The notes under the pieces were generated by a model that worked only from the letters and a program-made list of their open reading frames with translations, was not told the DNA's origin and searched no databases. A stretch of DNA of 64,000 nt from an uncultured Oscillospiraceae bacterium. Lineage in GTDB: Bacteria > Bacillota > Clostridia > Oscillospirales > Oscillospiraceae. The position numbers and the translations under genes were made by a program. The stretch covers positions 1 to 64,000 of the forward strand of contig CAKTIE010000003.1 of NCBI GenBank assembly GCA_934565655.1, given 5' to 3'. This document shows, in pieces, positions 17,195-24,385 of this stretch (its first letter is position 1; the number at the start of each line of letters is the position of its first letter).

Positions 17195-17489
17195 TTGACA
17201 TCCGGCGCGGGATATAGTATACTGTCTGCAATATTGAACAGCGATGATGGGAAGCAGTAGGCGGTCAACGGATGCCAAGAGAGGGCGCGGTCGGTGTAAG
17301 CGCCCGTGAAGTCCCGCCCAAGTCGTCCCTGAGCTTTCGGCTGAACGTGAAGTAGGCCGCAACGGTTGCCCTCCGTTAGCGGGGCGCGGTGTGACAGCAT
17401 CGCATGAGTGCGGGAAATATCCCGAATACAGGTGGTACCACGGACAATCGTTCGCCCTGTTTTGCTATGGCAAAACGGAGCGATTTTTT
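17195..17489 (+). promoter_or_regulatory. T-box leader controlling valS
   Basis: Promoter TTGACA (17195-17200) and TATACT (17218-17223), spacer 17. The leader holds the T-box core AGGTGGTACCACGG (17430-17443) and a terminator whose upper stem is GTTTTGC/GCAAAAC followed by TTTTTT (about 17449-17489). In stem I, GTGAA-GTC-CC places GTC at 17311-17313 as the likely specifier, matching valine. Uncharged tRNA-Val should bind, stabilise the antiterminator and allow valS transcription. Confidence 0.92.
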
Positions 17490-17527
17490 GTTGCCCTTTT
17501 TGCCAAATACGGAAAGGAGAACCCCCT

Positions 17528-20161
17528 ATGCATAAGGAATTACCGAAAGTGTACGATCCCCGTGAGGTGGAGTCCAGCATCTATCGGATGTGGATGGACA
17601 ACGACTGCTTCCACGCCGATCCCAACCCCGACAAGAAGCCCTTCTCCATCGTCATGCCGCCCCCCAACGTCACCGGCCAGCTCCACATGGGCCATGCCAT
17701 GGACTGCACCCTTCAGGACATCCTGATCCGCTACAAGCGCATGCAGGGCTACGAAGCCCTGTGGCTGCCCGGCAGCGACCACGCCGGCATCGCCACCCAG
17801 ATCAAGGTGGAGGAGGAGCTGCGGAAGAGCGAGGGCCTGACCCGCCACGACCTGGGCCGTGAGAAGTTCCTGGAGCGCGTCTGGGCCTGGAAGGAGAAGT
17901 ACGGCAGCCGCATCGTGGAGCAGCAGAAGAAGATGGGCGCCTCCTGCGACTGGAGCCGCGACCGCTTCACCATGGACGAGGGCTGCTCCCGCGCCGTCCG
18001 CGAGACCTTCTGCGAGCTGTATGAAAAGGGCCTGATCTACAAGGGCAGCCGCATCATCAACTGGTGCCCCCACTGCCTGACCGCCCTGTCCGACGCCGAG
18101 GTGGAATACACCGAGAAGCCCGGCCATCTGTGGTACGTCCGCTATCCGCTGGCCGACGGCACCGGCGATATCATCATCGCCACCACCCGTCCCGAGACCA
18201 TGATGGGCGATACCGGCGTGGCCGTGAACCCGGAGGACGAGAAGTTCAAGCACCTGATCGGCAAGAAGTGCATCCTGCCCATCATGAACCGCGAGATCCC
18301 CATCGTGGGCGACGAATACTGCGAGATCGGCTTCGGCACCGGCGCGGTGAAGATGACCCCCGCTCACGACCCCAACGACTTCGAGGTGGGCCTGCGCCAC
18401 AATCTGGAGGTCATCCGCTGCATCGCCGACGACGGCACCATCAACGAGAACGGCGGCCGCTATCAGGGCATGGACCGCTATGAGTGCCGCAAGGCCATCG
18501 TGGCCGACCTGGAGGCCGAGGGCTATCTGGTCAAGACCGAGCCTTACAGCCACAACGTGGGCACCTGCTACCGCTGCCACAACGACGTGGAGCCGCTGAT
18601 CAGCGCCCAGTGGTTCGTGAAGATGGCGCCCCTGGCCAAGGAGGCCATCCGCGTGGTGGAGGACGGCACCGTCAAGTTCGTGCCGGAGCGCTTCACCAAG
18701 ACCTATATCAACTGGATGGAGAACGTCCATGACTGGTGCATCTCTCGTCAGCTGTGGTGGGGCCACCAGATCCCCGCTTGGTACTGCGACGAGTGCGGCC
18801 ACATCAACGTCAGCCGTCAGGATCCCACCCAGTGCGAGAAATGCGGCTGCATCCATCTGACCCGTGAGGAGGACGTGCTGGATACCTGGTTCAGCTCCGC
18901 CCTGTGGCCCTTCTCCACCCTGGGCTGGCCCGACCTGAACGCCCCCGACCTGAACTACTGGTATCCCACCTCCGTGCTGGTCACCGGCTATGACATCATC
19001 TTCTTCTGGGTGGCCCGCATGATCTTCTCCGGCATGGAGCAGATGAAGAAGGAGCCCTTCAAGACCGTGCTGATCCACGGCCTGGTGCGTGACGACAAGG
19101 GCCGCAAGATGTCCAAGTCTCTGGGCAACGGCATCGACCCGCTGGAGATGGCGGAGAAGTACGGCGCCGACGCCCTGCGCTTCAACCTGATCACCGGCAA
19201 CAGCCCCGGCAACGACATGCGCTTCTTCGTGGAAAAGTGCGAGGCCATGCGCAACTTCGCCAATAAGATCTGGAACGCCAGCCGCTTCGTCATGATGAAT
19301 CTCACCATCGACAAGGTGCAGCTGCCGGAGAAGCTGGAGCTGGAGGACAAGTGGGTGCTCAGCAAGCTGAATACCCTGATCCGCGAGGTCACCGAGAACA
19401 TGGACGCCTTCGAGCTGGGCGTGGCCTCCGCCAAGATCTACGACTTCATCTGGGACACCTACTGCGACTGGTATATCGAGCTGACCAAGACCCGCCTGAA
19501 CGGCGAGGACGCCGGGGCCAAGCTGGCCGCCGAGAACGTGCTGTGCTATGTGCTGCTGCGTATCCTGGAGCTGCTGCATCCCTTCATGCCGTTCCTGACG
19601 GAGGAGATCTGGCAGGCCCTGCCTCATGAGGGCGACTTCCTGATCCGCGCGGCGTGGCCCACCTATCAGGAGAGCCTGCACTTCCCCCAGGCGGAGTCCG
19701 ACATGGAGTGCGTTAAGGACGCCATCACCGCCGTCCGCGCCCGCCGCAGCGAGATGAACGTGCCGCCCTCCAAGAAGGCCCAGATGATCCTGGTGACCAA
19801 GCGGCCCGAGACCTACGCCGTGGGCAAGCACTTCATCACCCGCATGGCCTACGCCAGCGAGGTCACCGTCACCGATCAGGCGCCCGCCGACCTGAAGGGC
19901 ATGGTCACCGTGGTGACCCACGACGCCAACATCTACCTGCCGCTGGCCGAGCTGGTGGACATCGCCGCCGAGCTGGAGCGCATCGCCAAGGAGAAGGCCA
20001 AGGCCGAGGACAACCTGAAGCGCATCGAGGCCAAGCTGGCCAACGAGTCTTTCACCTCCCGCGCCCCGGAGAACGTGGTGAACGCCGAGCGGGAAAAGGC
20101 GGAGAAGGCCCGCGCCCTCATCGCCAAGCTGGAGGAGTCCGCCGCCGCCATGAAGCTGTAA
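17528..20161 (+). CDS. valS: Valyl-tRNA synthetase
   Basis: Class I aminoacyl-tRNA synthetase charging tRNA-Val. The 877-aa protein has the HIGH-type motif in PPNVTGQLHMGHAM near residue 52, the CP1 editing domain (TTRPETMMGDTGVAVNPED), KMSKS near 527, the anticodon-binding domain (TYCDWYIELTK) and a C-terminal coiled coil (ELERIAKEKAKAEDNLKRIE). The start is ATG 17528 after AAAGGAG; an in-frame ATG 40 codons upstream lies inside the T-box and is not used. Expression follows tRNA-Val charging through the leader. Confidence 0.97.
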   Translation: MHKELPKVYDPREVESSIYRMWMDNDCFHADPNPDKKPFSIVMPPPNVTGQLHMGHAMDCTLQDILIRYKRMQGYEALWLPGSDHAGIATQIKVEEELRKSEGLTRHDLGREKFLERVWAWKEKYGSRIVEQQKKMGASCDWSRDRFTMDEGCSRAVRETFCELYEKGLIYKGSRIINWCPHCLTALSDAEVEYTEKPGHLWYVRYPLADGTGDIIIATTRPETMMGDTGVAVNPEDEKFKHLIGKKCILPIMNREIPIVGDEYCEIGFGTGAVKMTPAHDPNDFEVGLRHNLEVIRCIADDGTINENGGRYQGMDRYECRKAIVADLEAEGYLVKTEPYSHNVGTCYRCHNDVEPLISAQWFVKMAPLAKEAIRVVEDGTVKFVPERFTKTYINWMENVHDWCISRQLWWGHQIPAWYCDECGHINVSRQDPTQCEKCGCIHLTREEDVLDTWFSSALWPFSTLGWPDLNAPDLNYWYPTSVLVTGYDIIFFWVARMIFSGMEQMKKEPFKTVLIHGLVRDDKGRKMSKSLGNGIDPLEMAEKYGADALRFNLITGNSPGNDMRFFVEKCEAMRNFANKIWNASRFVMMNLTIDKVQLPEKLELEDKWVLSKLNTLIREVTENMDAFELGVASAKIYDFIWDTYCDWYIELTKTRLNGEDAGAKLAAENVLCYVLLRILELLHPFMPFLTEEIWQALPHEGDFLIRAAWPTYQESLHFPQAESDMECVKDAITAVRARRSEMNVPPSKKAQMILVTKRPETYAVGKHFITRMAYASEVTVTDQAPADLKGMVTVVTHDANIYLPLAELVDIAAELERIAKEKAKAEDNLKRIEAKLANESFTSRAPENVVNAEREKAEKARALIAKLEESAAAMKL

Positions 20162-20249
20162 GTCTCCGGACGGGCAGCGATCAGCGGAAAAACTTCGATT
20201 TCACTGTGATGTCGGCGGATTTCGTGTAAAAACGCAAGCATATTTTCGT

Positions 20250-20290
20250 ATAATCACCGTAGAGAGCGATCTCTGCGGTGATTATTTTTT
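20250..20290 (+). terminator. Rho-independent terminator of valS
   Basis: AATCACCGTAGAGA, a four-base loop and TCTCTGCGGTGATT form a 14-bp stem followed by seven T. Confidence 0.92.
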
Positions 20291-20538
20291 TATGCAAAAG
20301 TATAGAAAAATAAGAAATGTGCCATTTTCTCGCCCCAGCGGGGCAACCGGAAATGATGCACAAAAGCTTCATGCACCGGCATTTGCGCTTTTTTGTGGTG
20401 CAGCACGCATATATGAAGCTTTTTGCGTAAAAAAGGACATGCCAACGGCATGCCCATCGGAAACATACAGAAGTGACCCTGTAAGAGAAGTACAACAAAG
20501 GAAGTACACAAAGGAAACCACAATAAAGGAGCGTCAAA
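20291..20538 (+). other. Upstream region of spoIIA with an extended hairpin and a direct repeat
   Basis: No gene is seen. AAAAGCTTCAT (20362-20372) pairs with ATGAAGCTTTT (20413-20423), with an inner GCACC/GGTGC stem. Close to the operon, GAAGTACAACAAAG (20487-20500) is followed directly by GAAGTACACAAAG (20501-20513). A SigH promoter is expected here from knowledge of spoIIA in other spore formers, but no good match was found. Confidence 0.4.
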
Positions 20539-20844
20539 ATGGAAGTAACGGCAACTTGTCAGGACAGAGTGCTGGAGCTGTACCTGAAGGGAGAATTGGA
20601 TCATCACGGAGCCAGGGGCCTGCTGACCCGGCTGGAGCGGGAGATCGAGGCGGTGCTGCCGGCGGAGCTGGTGCTGGATTTCAGCGGCATCACCTTCATG
20701 GACAGCGCCGGGATCGCCGTGGCCCTGCGGGGCTGGCAGCGGATGCGGGAGCTGGGCGGCCGGGTGACGCTGCGCCATGTGGCGCCCCAGCCGAAAAAGG
20801 TGCTGGAGGCCGCCGGCATCGGCCGCATGATGACCATTCAATAG
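20539..20844 (+). CDS. spoIIAA: Anti-sigma F factor antagonist
   Basis: STAS-domain protein that frees SigF in the forespore by binding SpoIIAB. The 101-aa length is typical. The phosphorylation site is in FMDSAGIAVAL, Ser56, corresponding to Ser58 of the Bacillus protein; SpoIIAB phosphorylates it and SpoIIE reverses this. AAAGGAG precedes the ATG at 20539. First gene of spoIIAA-spoIIAB-sigF. Confidence 0.95.
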   Translation: MEVTATCQDRVLELYLKGELDHHGARGLLTRLEREIEAVLPAELVLDFSGITFMDSAGIAVALRGWQRMRELGGRVTLRHVAPQPKKVLEAAGIGRMMTIQ

Positions 20845-20907
20845 CGGATGCCGCGGCGATACCGCAGGCAGCACAGCGGATATATACAACATGAGAGGAG
20901 CGTACAT

Positions 20908-21348
20908 ATGCAGCGCATTGAAAACTATGTAACACTGGAATTTCTCAGCCGCAGCAGCAACGAGAGCTTTGCCCGCGTGGCGGCGGCGGGCTTTGCGGCG
21001 CAGTTGGACCCCACGCTGGACGAGCTGGGGGATATCAAGACCGCCGTCAGCGAGGCAGTCACCAACGCCATCGTCCACGGCTATCCGGATCGGCTGGGCA
21101 GGATCGTGGTAAAGCTGAAGCTGCTGGAAAACAACACCCTGGAGATCACCGTCCGGGACTGGGGCAAAGGCATCGAGGATATCCAGCAGGCGCGCCAGCC
21201 TCTGTTCACCACCGGCGGCGAGGAGCGCAGCGGCATGGGCTTTACCATCATGGAGAGCTTCATGGATCGCCTGACCGTCAAATCCACGCCGGGGCGCGGC
21301 ACCACCGTGACCATGCGCCGCAGGATCTCCGCCCGCATCAAGCGATGA
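20908..21348 (+). CDS. spoIIAB: Anti-sigma F factor, serine kinase
   Basis: GHKL-fold kinase that holds SigF inactive and phosphorylates SpoIIAA. From ATG 20908 (MQRIENYVTLEFLSRSSNES) it is 146 aa. The N box (DIKTAVSEAVTNAIVHGY), the G1 box with the ATP-binding Asp (VRDWGKGIED) and the G2 region (TTGGEERSGMGFTIMESFMD) are all present. GAGAGGAG lies upstream. Its stop overlaps the sigF start by four bases, so regulator and sigma factor are coupled. Confidence 0.96.
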   Translation: MQRIENYVTLEFLSRSSNESFARVAAAGFAAQLDPTLDELGDIKTAVSEAVTNAIVHGYPDRLGRIVVKLKLLENNTLEITVRDWGKGIEDIQQARQPLFTTGGEERSGMGFTIMESFMDRLTVKSTPGRGTTVTMRRRISARIKR

Positions 21349-22049
21349 GCGAGATGTTTGCCCTGCTGGAGCGGGCGCAGAGCGGCGACGACGAGGCCTG
21401 CCAGCAGGTGCTGACGGAAAACAGCGGCCTGATCTGGTCCATCGTCAAGCGCTACTACGGCTGCGGCGTGGAGACGGACGATCTGTATCAGCTGGGGTGC
21501 ATCGGCTTCATCAAGGCGGTGAAGGGGTTTGACCTGAACTACGGCACGCAGTTCTCCACCTACGCCGTGCCGAAGATCTCCGGCGAGATCCGGCGTTTCC
21601 TTCGGGACGACGGCGCCATCAAGGTGGGCCGCACCATCCGGGAAAAGAGCCAGACCCTGTGTTCGGCCCGGGAGCGGCTGCGGCATCAGTTGGGCCGGGA
21701 GGCCCGGCTGTCCGAGCTGTCGGAGGCCACCGGCATGCCGGTGGAGGAGATCGCCAGCATCGACCTGGCCACCGTAGCGCCGGAATCGCTCCAGCAGGAG
21801 ACGGCGGAGGGCCTGACGCTGGAATCCACGCTGGGCACCGACGCGGAGGAGGAGCGCCTTGTGGAGCGCATCGCCCTGCGGGAAGCCATCGACACCCTGC
21901 CGGAGAAGGAGCGTATGACGATCCTGCTGCGGTTTTTCAAGGGCCTGACACAGGAGCAGACGGCCCGGATCGTGGGTGTGTCACAGGTGCAGATATCCCG
22001 GCTGGAGCATCGGGGGCTGGAAAAGCTCCGGAAGCTGCTGGCGGATTGA
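21345..22049 (+). CDS. sigF: RNA polymerase sigma-F factor
   Basis: First compartment-specific sigma factor of sporulation, acting in the forespore. The 234-aa protein has region 2 (VETDDLYQLGCIGFIKAVKGFD, FSTYAVPKISGEIRRFLRDDG), region 3 (LGREARLSELSEATGMPVEEI) and region 4 with its helix-turn-helix (GLTQEQTARIVGVSQVQISRLE). Gene order spoIIAA-spoIIAB-sigF separates it from sigB-type systems. Its last 113 bases are overlapped on the opposite strand by the tail of the DUF4130 gene. Confidence 0.96.
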   Translation: MSEMFALLERAQSGDDEACQQVLTENSGLIWSIVKRYYGCGVETDDLYQLGCIGFIKAVKGFDLNYGTQFSTYAVPKISGEIRRFLRDDGAIKVGRTIREKSQTLCSARERLRHQLGREARLSELSEATGMPVEEIASIDLATVAPESLQQETAEGLTLESTLGTDAEEERLVERIALREAIDTLPEKERMTILLRFFKGLTQEQTARIVGVSQVQISRLEHRGLEKLRKLLAD

Positions 22050-22824
22050 CGCCCTGCTGCCGGGCCTCGTAGTCATCCGGCAGGAATTCCGTCATGGTGT
22101 CGCGATAGCGCTTGGGCATGAAGGTGTTCTGGCACCGGGGGTTATAGCGCTCCTTGATGGCGATGGTCTCATAGAACCGCTTCCACAATCGGCGGAACGC
22201 CACCTCCTCGTCGCCGGGCAGCGCCAACTGCAGGCTGTCCATGGGCAGGATGCGGGAGTGACTCTTCGCGTAGACCAGCAGCTCCTTATGGGTGCGGTCG
22301 TAGATGAAGAAGGCCTCGTTGGCGTAGCGGTCACAGAAGTGCCGCCGCAGCAGGGGAAGAACGCGGTTTTTCGGCTCGATCTCCGCACCCAGTACGCCGC
22401 TGTAATCCGAAAAGCGCACGAAGCCCCGCAGCTTTTCCAGCTCGCCGCCCATGTGCCGCAGCGCCCTGGCCACGGGATAGTACACCGGATCGGCGGTGTT
22501 GCGGAGAAAAGCGGGCCCCTCGTCGTAAAGCTTTCTGATCAGCGCGTAGAGATGGCTTTCTTTCTCCGGAAGGCAGGTGAGAAAGCCGCGCCGCACCACG
22601 TCAGCCGCAGCCTTCGAGCGCCGCAGGATGCTCTGATAGACCCGCTGGGCGTGTTCTCGCTCCGTCACCACATAGCGCACCTCATACAGCGACCAACATT
22701 CCTCATCGCCGGAAAAGGCGATGGGGAATTCTTTATTTACATAGCTTTCAAACACGCAGCACAGAAACCCGTCAAACGTGCCGTCGTACTGAAAGACCAC
22801 ATCGCGCCATGCCATTTCCATCAC
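21937..22824 (-). CDS. DUF4130 (TIGR03915) DNA-metabolism partner protein
   Basis: 295-aa protein of the family that nearly always accompanies a radical-SAM DNA repair/modification protein; its activity is not established. The typical body is seen: N-terminal FQYDGTFDGFLCCVFESY, central GFVRFSDYSGVLGAEIEPKNRVLPLLRRHF and the C-terminal FYETIAIKERYNPRCQNTFMPKRY, best read as a DNA-associated module. About 37 further residues, Pro/Ala/Gly-rich, follow from residue 258; they are encoded antisense to the end of sigF and look like an acquired read-through tail. The start overlaps the stop of the rSAM gene (ATGA). Third gene of the SOS-type operon. Confidence 0.85.
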   Translation of the reverse strand: MMEMAWRDVVFQYDGTFDGFLCCVFESYVNKEFPIAFSGDEECWSLYEVRYVVTEREHAQRVYQSILRRSKAAADVVRRGFLTCLPEKESHLYALIRKLYDEGPAFLRNTADPVYYPVARALRHMGGELEKLRGFVRFSDYSGVLGAEIEPKNRVLPLLRRHFCDRYANEAFFIYDRTHKELLVYAKSHSRILPMDSLQLALPGDEEVAFRRLWKRFYETIAIKERYNPRCQNTFMPKRYRDTMTEFLPDDYEARQQGVNPPAASGAFPAPDAPAGISAPVTHPRSGPSAPVSGP

Positions 22825-24089
22825 CCCACCGCGTCGAACAGGGATAGCTGCTGCATCTCGCCGGAGGGCAGCAGGCCACGCTCAAGAGCTTCCAGCTGCT
22901 GCACGATAGTGGCGGGGGAGAACCGCAGGCCCGGCGCGGCGCGGCCGTCACACAGGACGAAATACTGCGCCCGCTTGACCACCACGCCCAGCTTTTTCAG
23001 ATCCTCAAACCGCAGATGGGCGGTGCGCCGGGCGGAAACGATCCGCTTGGCGCTGGTGGGGCCGATGCCCGGCACCCGCAGCAGCGTTTCATAGTCGGCC
23101 CTCATGACCTCCACGGGGAACTGCTCCAGATGGGACACCGCCCAGCTGCACTTGGGGTCAAGCTGCGGATTGAAGTCCGGGTGGGCCTCGTCCAGCAGCT
23201 CGCTGGCCTGAAAGCCGTAGAACCGCAGCAGCCAGTCCGCCTGATAGAGCCGGTGCTCCCGCAGCAGCGGCGGCTTGGTGTCCAGCGCGGGGAGAAGGCT
23301 GTTCTCCACCACCGGCACATAGGCGGAATAAAACACCCGCTTTAAGCGGTACTTCCGGTACAGCGCCTCCGTCAGATGCAGGATGTGCCGGTCGGTGTCC
23401 CTGGTGGCGCCCACGATCAGCTGGGTGCTCTGGCCCGCCGGGGCAAAGGAGGGCGCGTGCTTGTACTTCACCAGCTCCTGCTTGCTTTCAAACACCTTGT
23501 CCCGAATGAGCCCCATAGGCCGCAGGATGGCCTCGCGGGTCTTGTCCGGAGCCAGTGTCTGCAGGCTCTGCTGGGAGGGCAGCTCGATGTTGACGCTCAT
23601 GCGGTCGGCCAGCAGGCCCAGCTGATGCACCAGCTCCGGCGACGTGCCGGGGATGGCCTTGGCGTGGATATAGCCGTTGAAGCCGTACTCCTGCCGCAGG
23701 ATCCGCAGGGCGCGGATCATCTGCTCGGTGGTGTAGTCGGCATTGCGCAGCACGCCGGAGGAGAGGAACAGCCCCTCGATATAGTTCCGCCGGTAAAAGC
23801 CGATGGTCAGCTCCGCCAGCTCGCGGGGCGTGAAGGCGGCGCGGCGCGTGTCGTTGGAGCGCCGGTTGACGCAGTATTTGCAGTCATAGACGCAGCTGTT
23901 GGTCATCAGCACCTTCAGCAGCGTGACGCAGCGCCCGTCGGCGGAAAAGCTGTGGCAGCAGCCGGCGATAGAGGAGGACGTGCTGCCGATCTTGCCGGGC
24001 TGGAACTTTCGCCTGACGCCGCTGGAAGTGCAGGCGGCATCGTATTTGGCGGCGTCCGACAGGATCGTCAGCTTTTCCATAAGGTCCAT
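22821..24089 (-). CDS. Putative DNA modification/repair radical-SAM protein (TIGR03916)
   Basis: 422-aa radical S-adenosylmethionine enzyme. The [4Fe-4S]-binding CxxxCxxC motif is CVYDCKYC with cysteines at 66, 70 and 73; further cysteines at 20, 44, 45 and 54 precede it. The C-terminal part carries a helix-hairpin-helix DNA-binding motif (LLRVPGIGPTSAKRIVSARR, near residues 345-365). The combination fits the family annotated as putative DNA repair or modification; substrate unknown. No ribosome site is evident, but ATG 24089 starts three bases after the stop of the upstream 40-codon gene (TGAGTCATGG), pointing to translational coupling. The operon promoter carries an SOS box. Confidence 0.88.
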   Translation of the reverse strand: MDLMEKLTILSDAAKYDAACTSSGVRRKFQPGKIGSTSSSIAGCCHSFSADGRCVTLLKVLMTNSCVYDCKYCVNRRSNDTRRAAFTPRELAELTIGFYRRNYIEGLFLSSGVLRNADYTTEQMIRALRILRQEYGFNGYIHAKAIPGTSPELVHQLGLLADRMSVNIELPSQQSLQTLAPDKTREAILRPMGLIRDKVFESKQELVKYKHAPSFAPAGQSTQLIVGATRDTDRHILHLTEALYRKYRLKRVFYSAYVPVVENSLLPALDTKPPLLREHRLYQADWLLRFYGFQASELLDEAHPDFNPQLDPKCSWAVSHLEQFPVEVMRADYETLLRVPGIGPTSAKRIVSARRTAHLRFEDLKKLGVVVKRAQYFVLCDGRAAPGLRFSPATIVQQLEALERGLLPSGEMQQLSLFDAVG

Positions 24090-24092
24090 GAC

Positions 24093-24215
24093 TCAGGCCG
24101 CGTTGCGGCGGCGCTGGCTGCGGCGGGGCTGCTCCAGATGGTCGATCAGGTGCATCAGGTTCACAGAAACGGACAGCGCGCCCAGAATCACGATAACATA
24201 ACCGATAGTCGTCAT
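24093..24215 (-). CDS. 40-aa single-pass membrane peptide, first gene of the SOS-type operon
   Basis: Small open frame MTTIGYVIVILGALSVSVNL... of 40 residues. Residues 4-24 form one transmembrane helix; the tail is acidic-then-basic, ending with RRSQRRRNAA. ACCTCC on the plus strand (24223-24228), that is GGAGGT read 5'-3' on the minus strand, sits seven bases before its ATG, an ideal ribosome site. It is the first frame after the SOS-type promoter, and its stop is three bases from the rSAM start. I do not recognise its family. SOS-induced division inhibitors of similar size and topology (SidA, YneA) exist in other bacteria, which suggests but does not prove such a role. Confidence 0.72.
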   Translation of the reverse strand: MTTIGYVIVILGALSVSVNLMHLIDHLEQPRRSQRRRNAA

Positions 24216-24251
24216 AACAGTTACCTCCGTTAGAATCATTGTTCGAGACAC

Positions 24252-24280
24252 ATTATATATCGAACAGTCGTTTCTGTCAA
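24252..24280 (-). promoter_or_regulatory. SOS-type promoter with LexA box
   Basis: Minus-strand TTGACA (24280-24275) and TATAAT (24257-24252) with a 17-base spacer. The spacer contains CGAACAGTCGTTTC (24261-24274), which fits the Gram-positive LexA consensus CGAACRNRYGTTYC at 13 of 14 positions. LexA bound there would block the operon until DNA damage. A poorer site, CGAACAAAAATTCC (24289-24302, 12 of 14), lies beside it. Confidence 0.85.
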
Positions 24281-24319
24281 GAGAAAATCGAACAAAAATT
24301 CCAAAATTCGCAGAGAATA

Positions 24320-24348
24320 TTGACCTGCGCAGGATTTTGTATTACAAT
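24320..24348 (+). promoter_or_regulatory. Promoter of the PcrA/UvrD-like helicase gene
   Basis: TTGACC (24320-24325) and TACAAT (24343-24348), spacer 17, firing away from the SOS operon. The degenerate LexA-like site at 24289-24302 lies 18 bases upstream, so SOS influence is possible but unproven. Confidence 0.75.
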
Positions 24349-24385
24349 AGGAAAAAACACCACAAGGGATAGGGGAACGCAAGAT

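Noticed and set aside
17408-17527. Upstream extension of valS by 40 codons
   Set aside because: The extension lies inside the T-box antiterminator/terminator, and a good ribosome site precedes ATG 17528.
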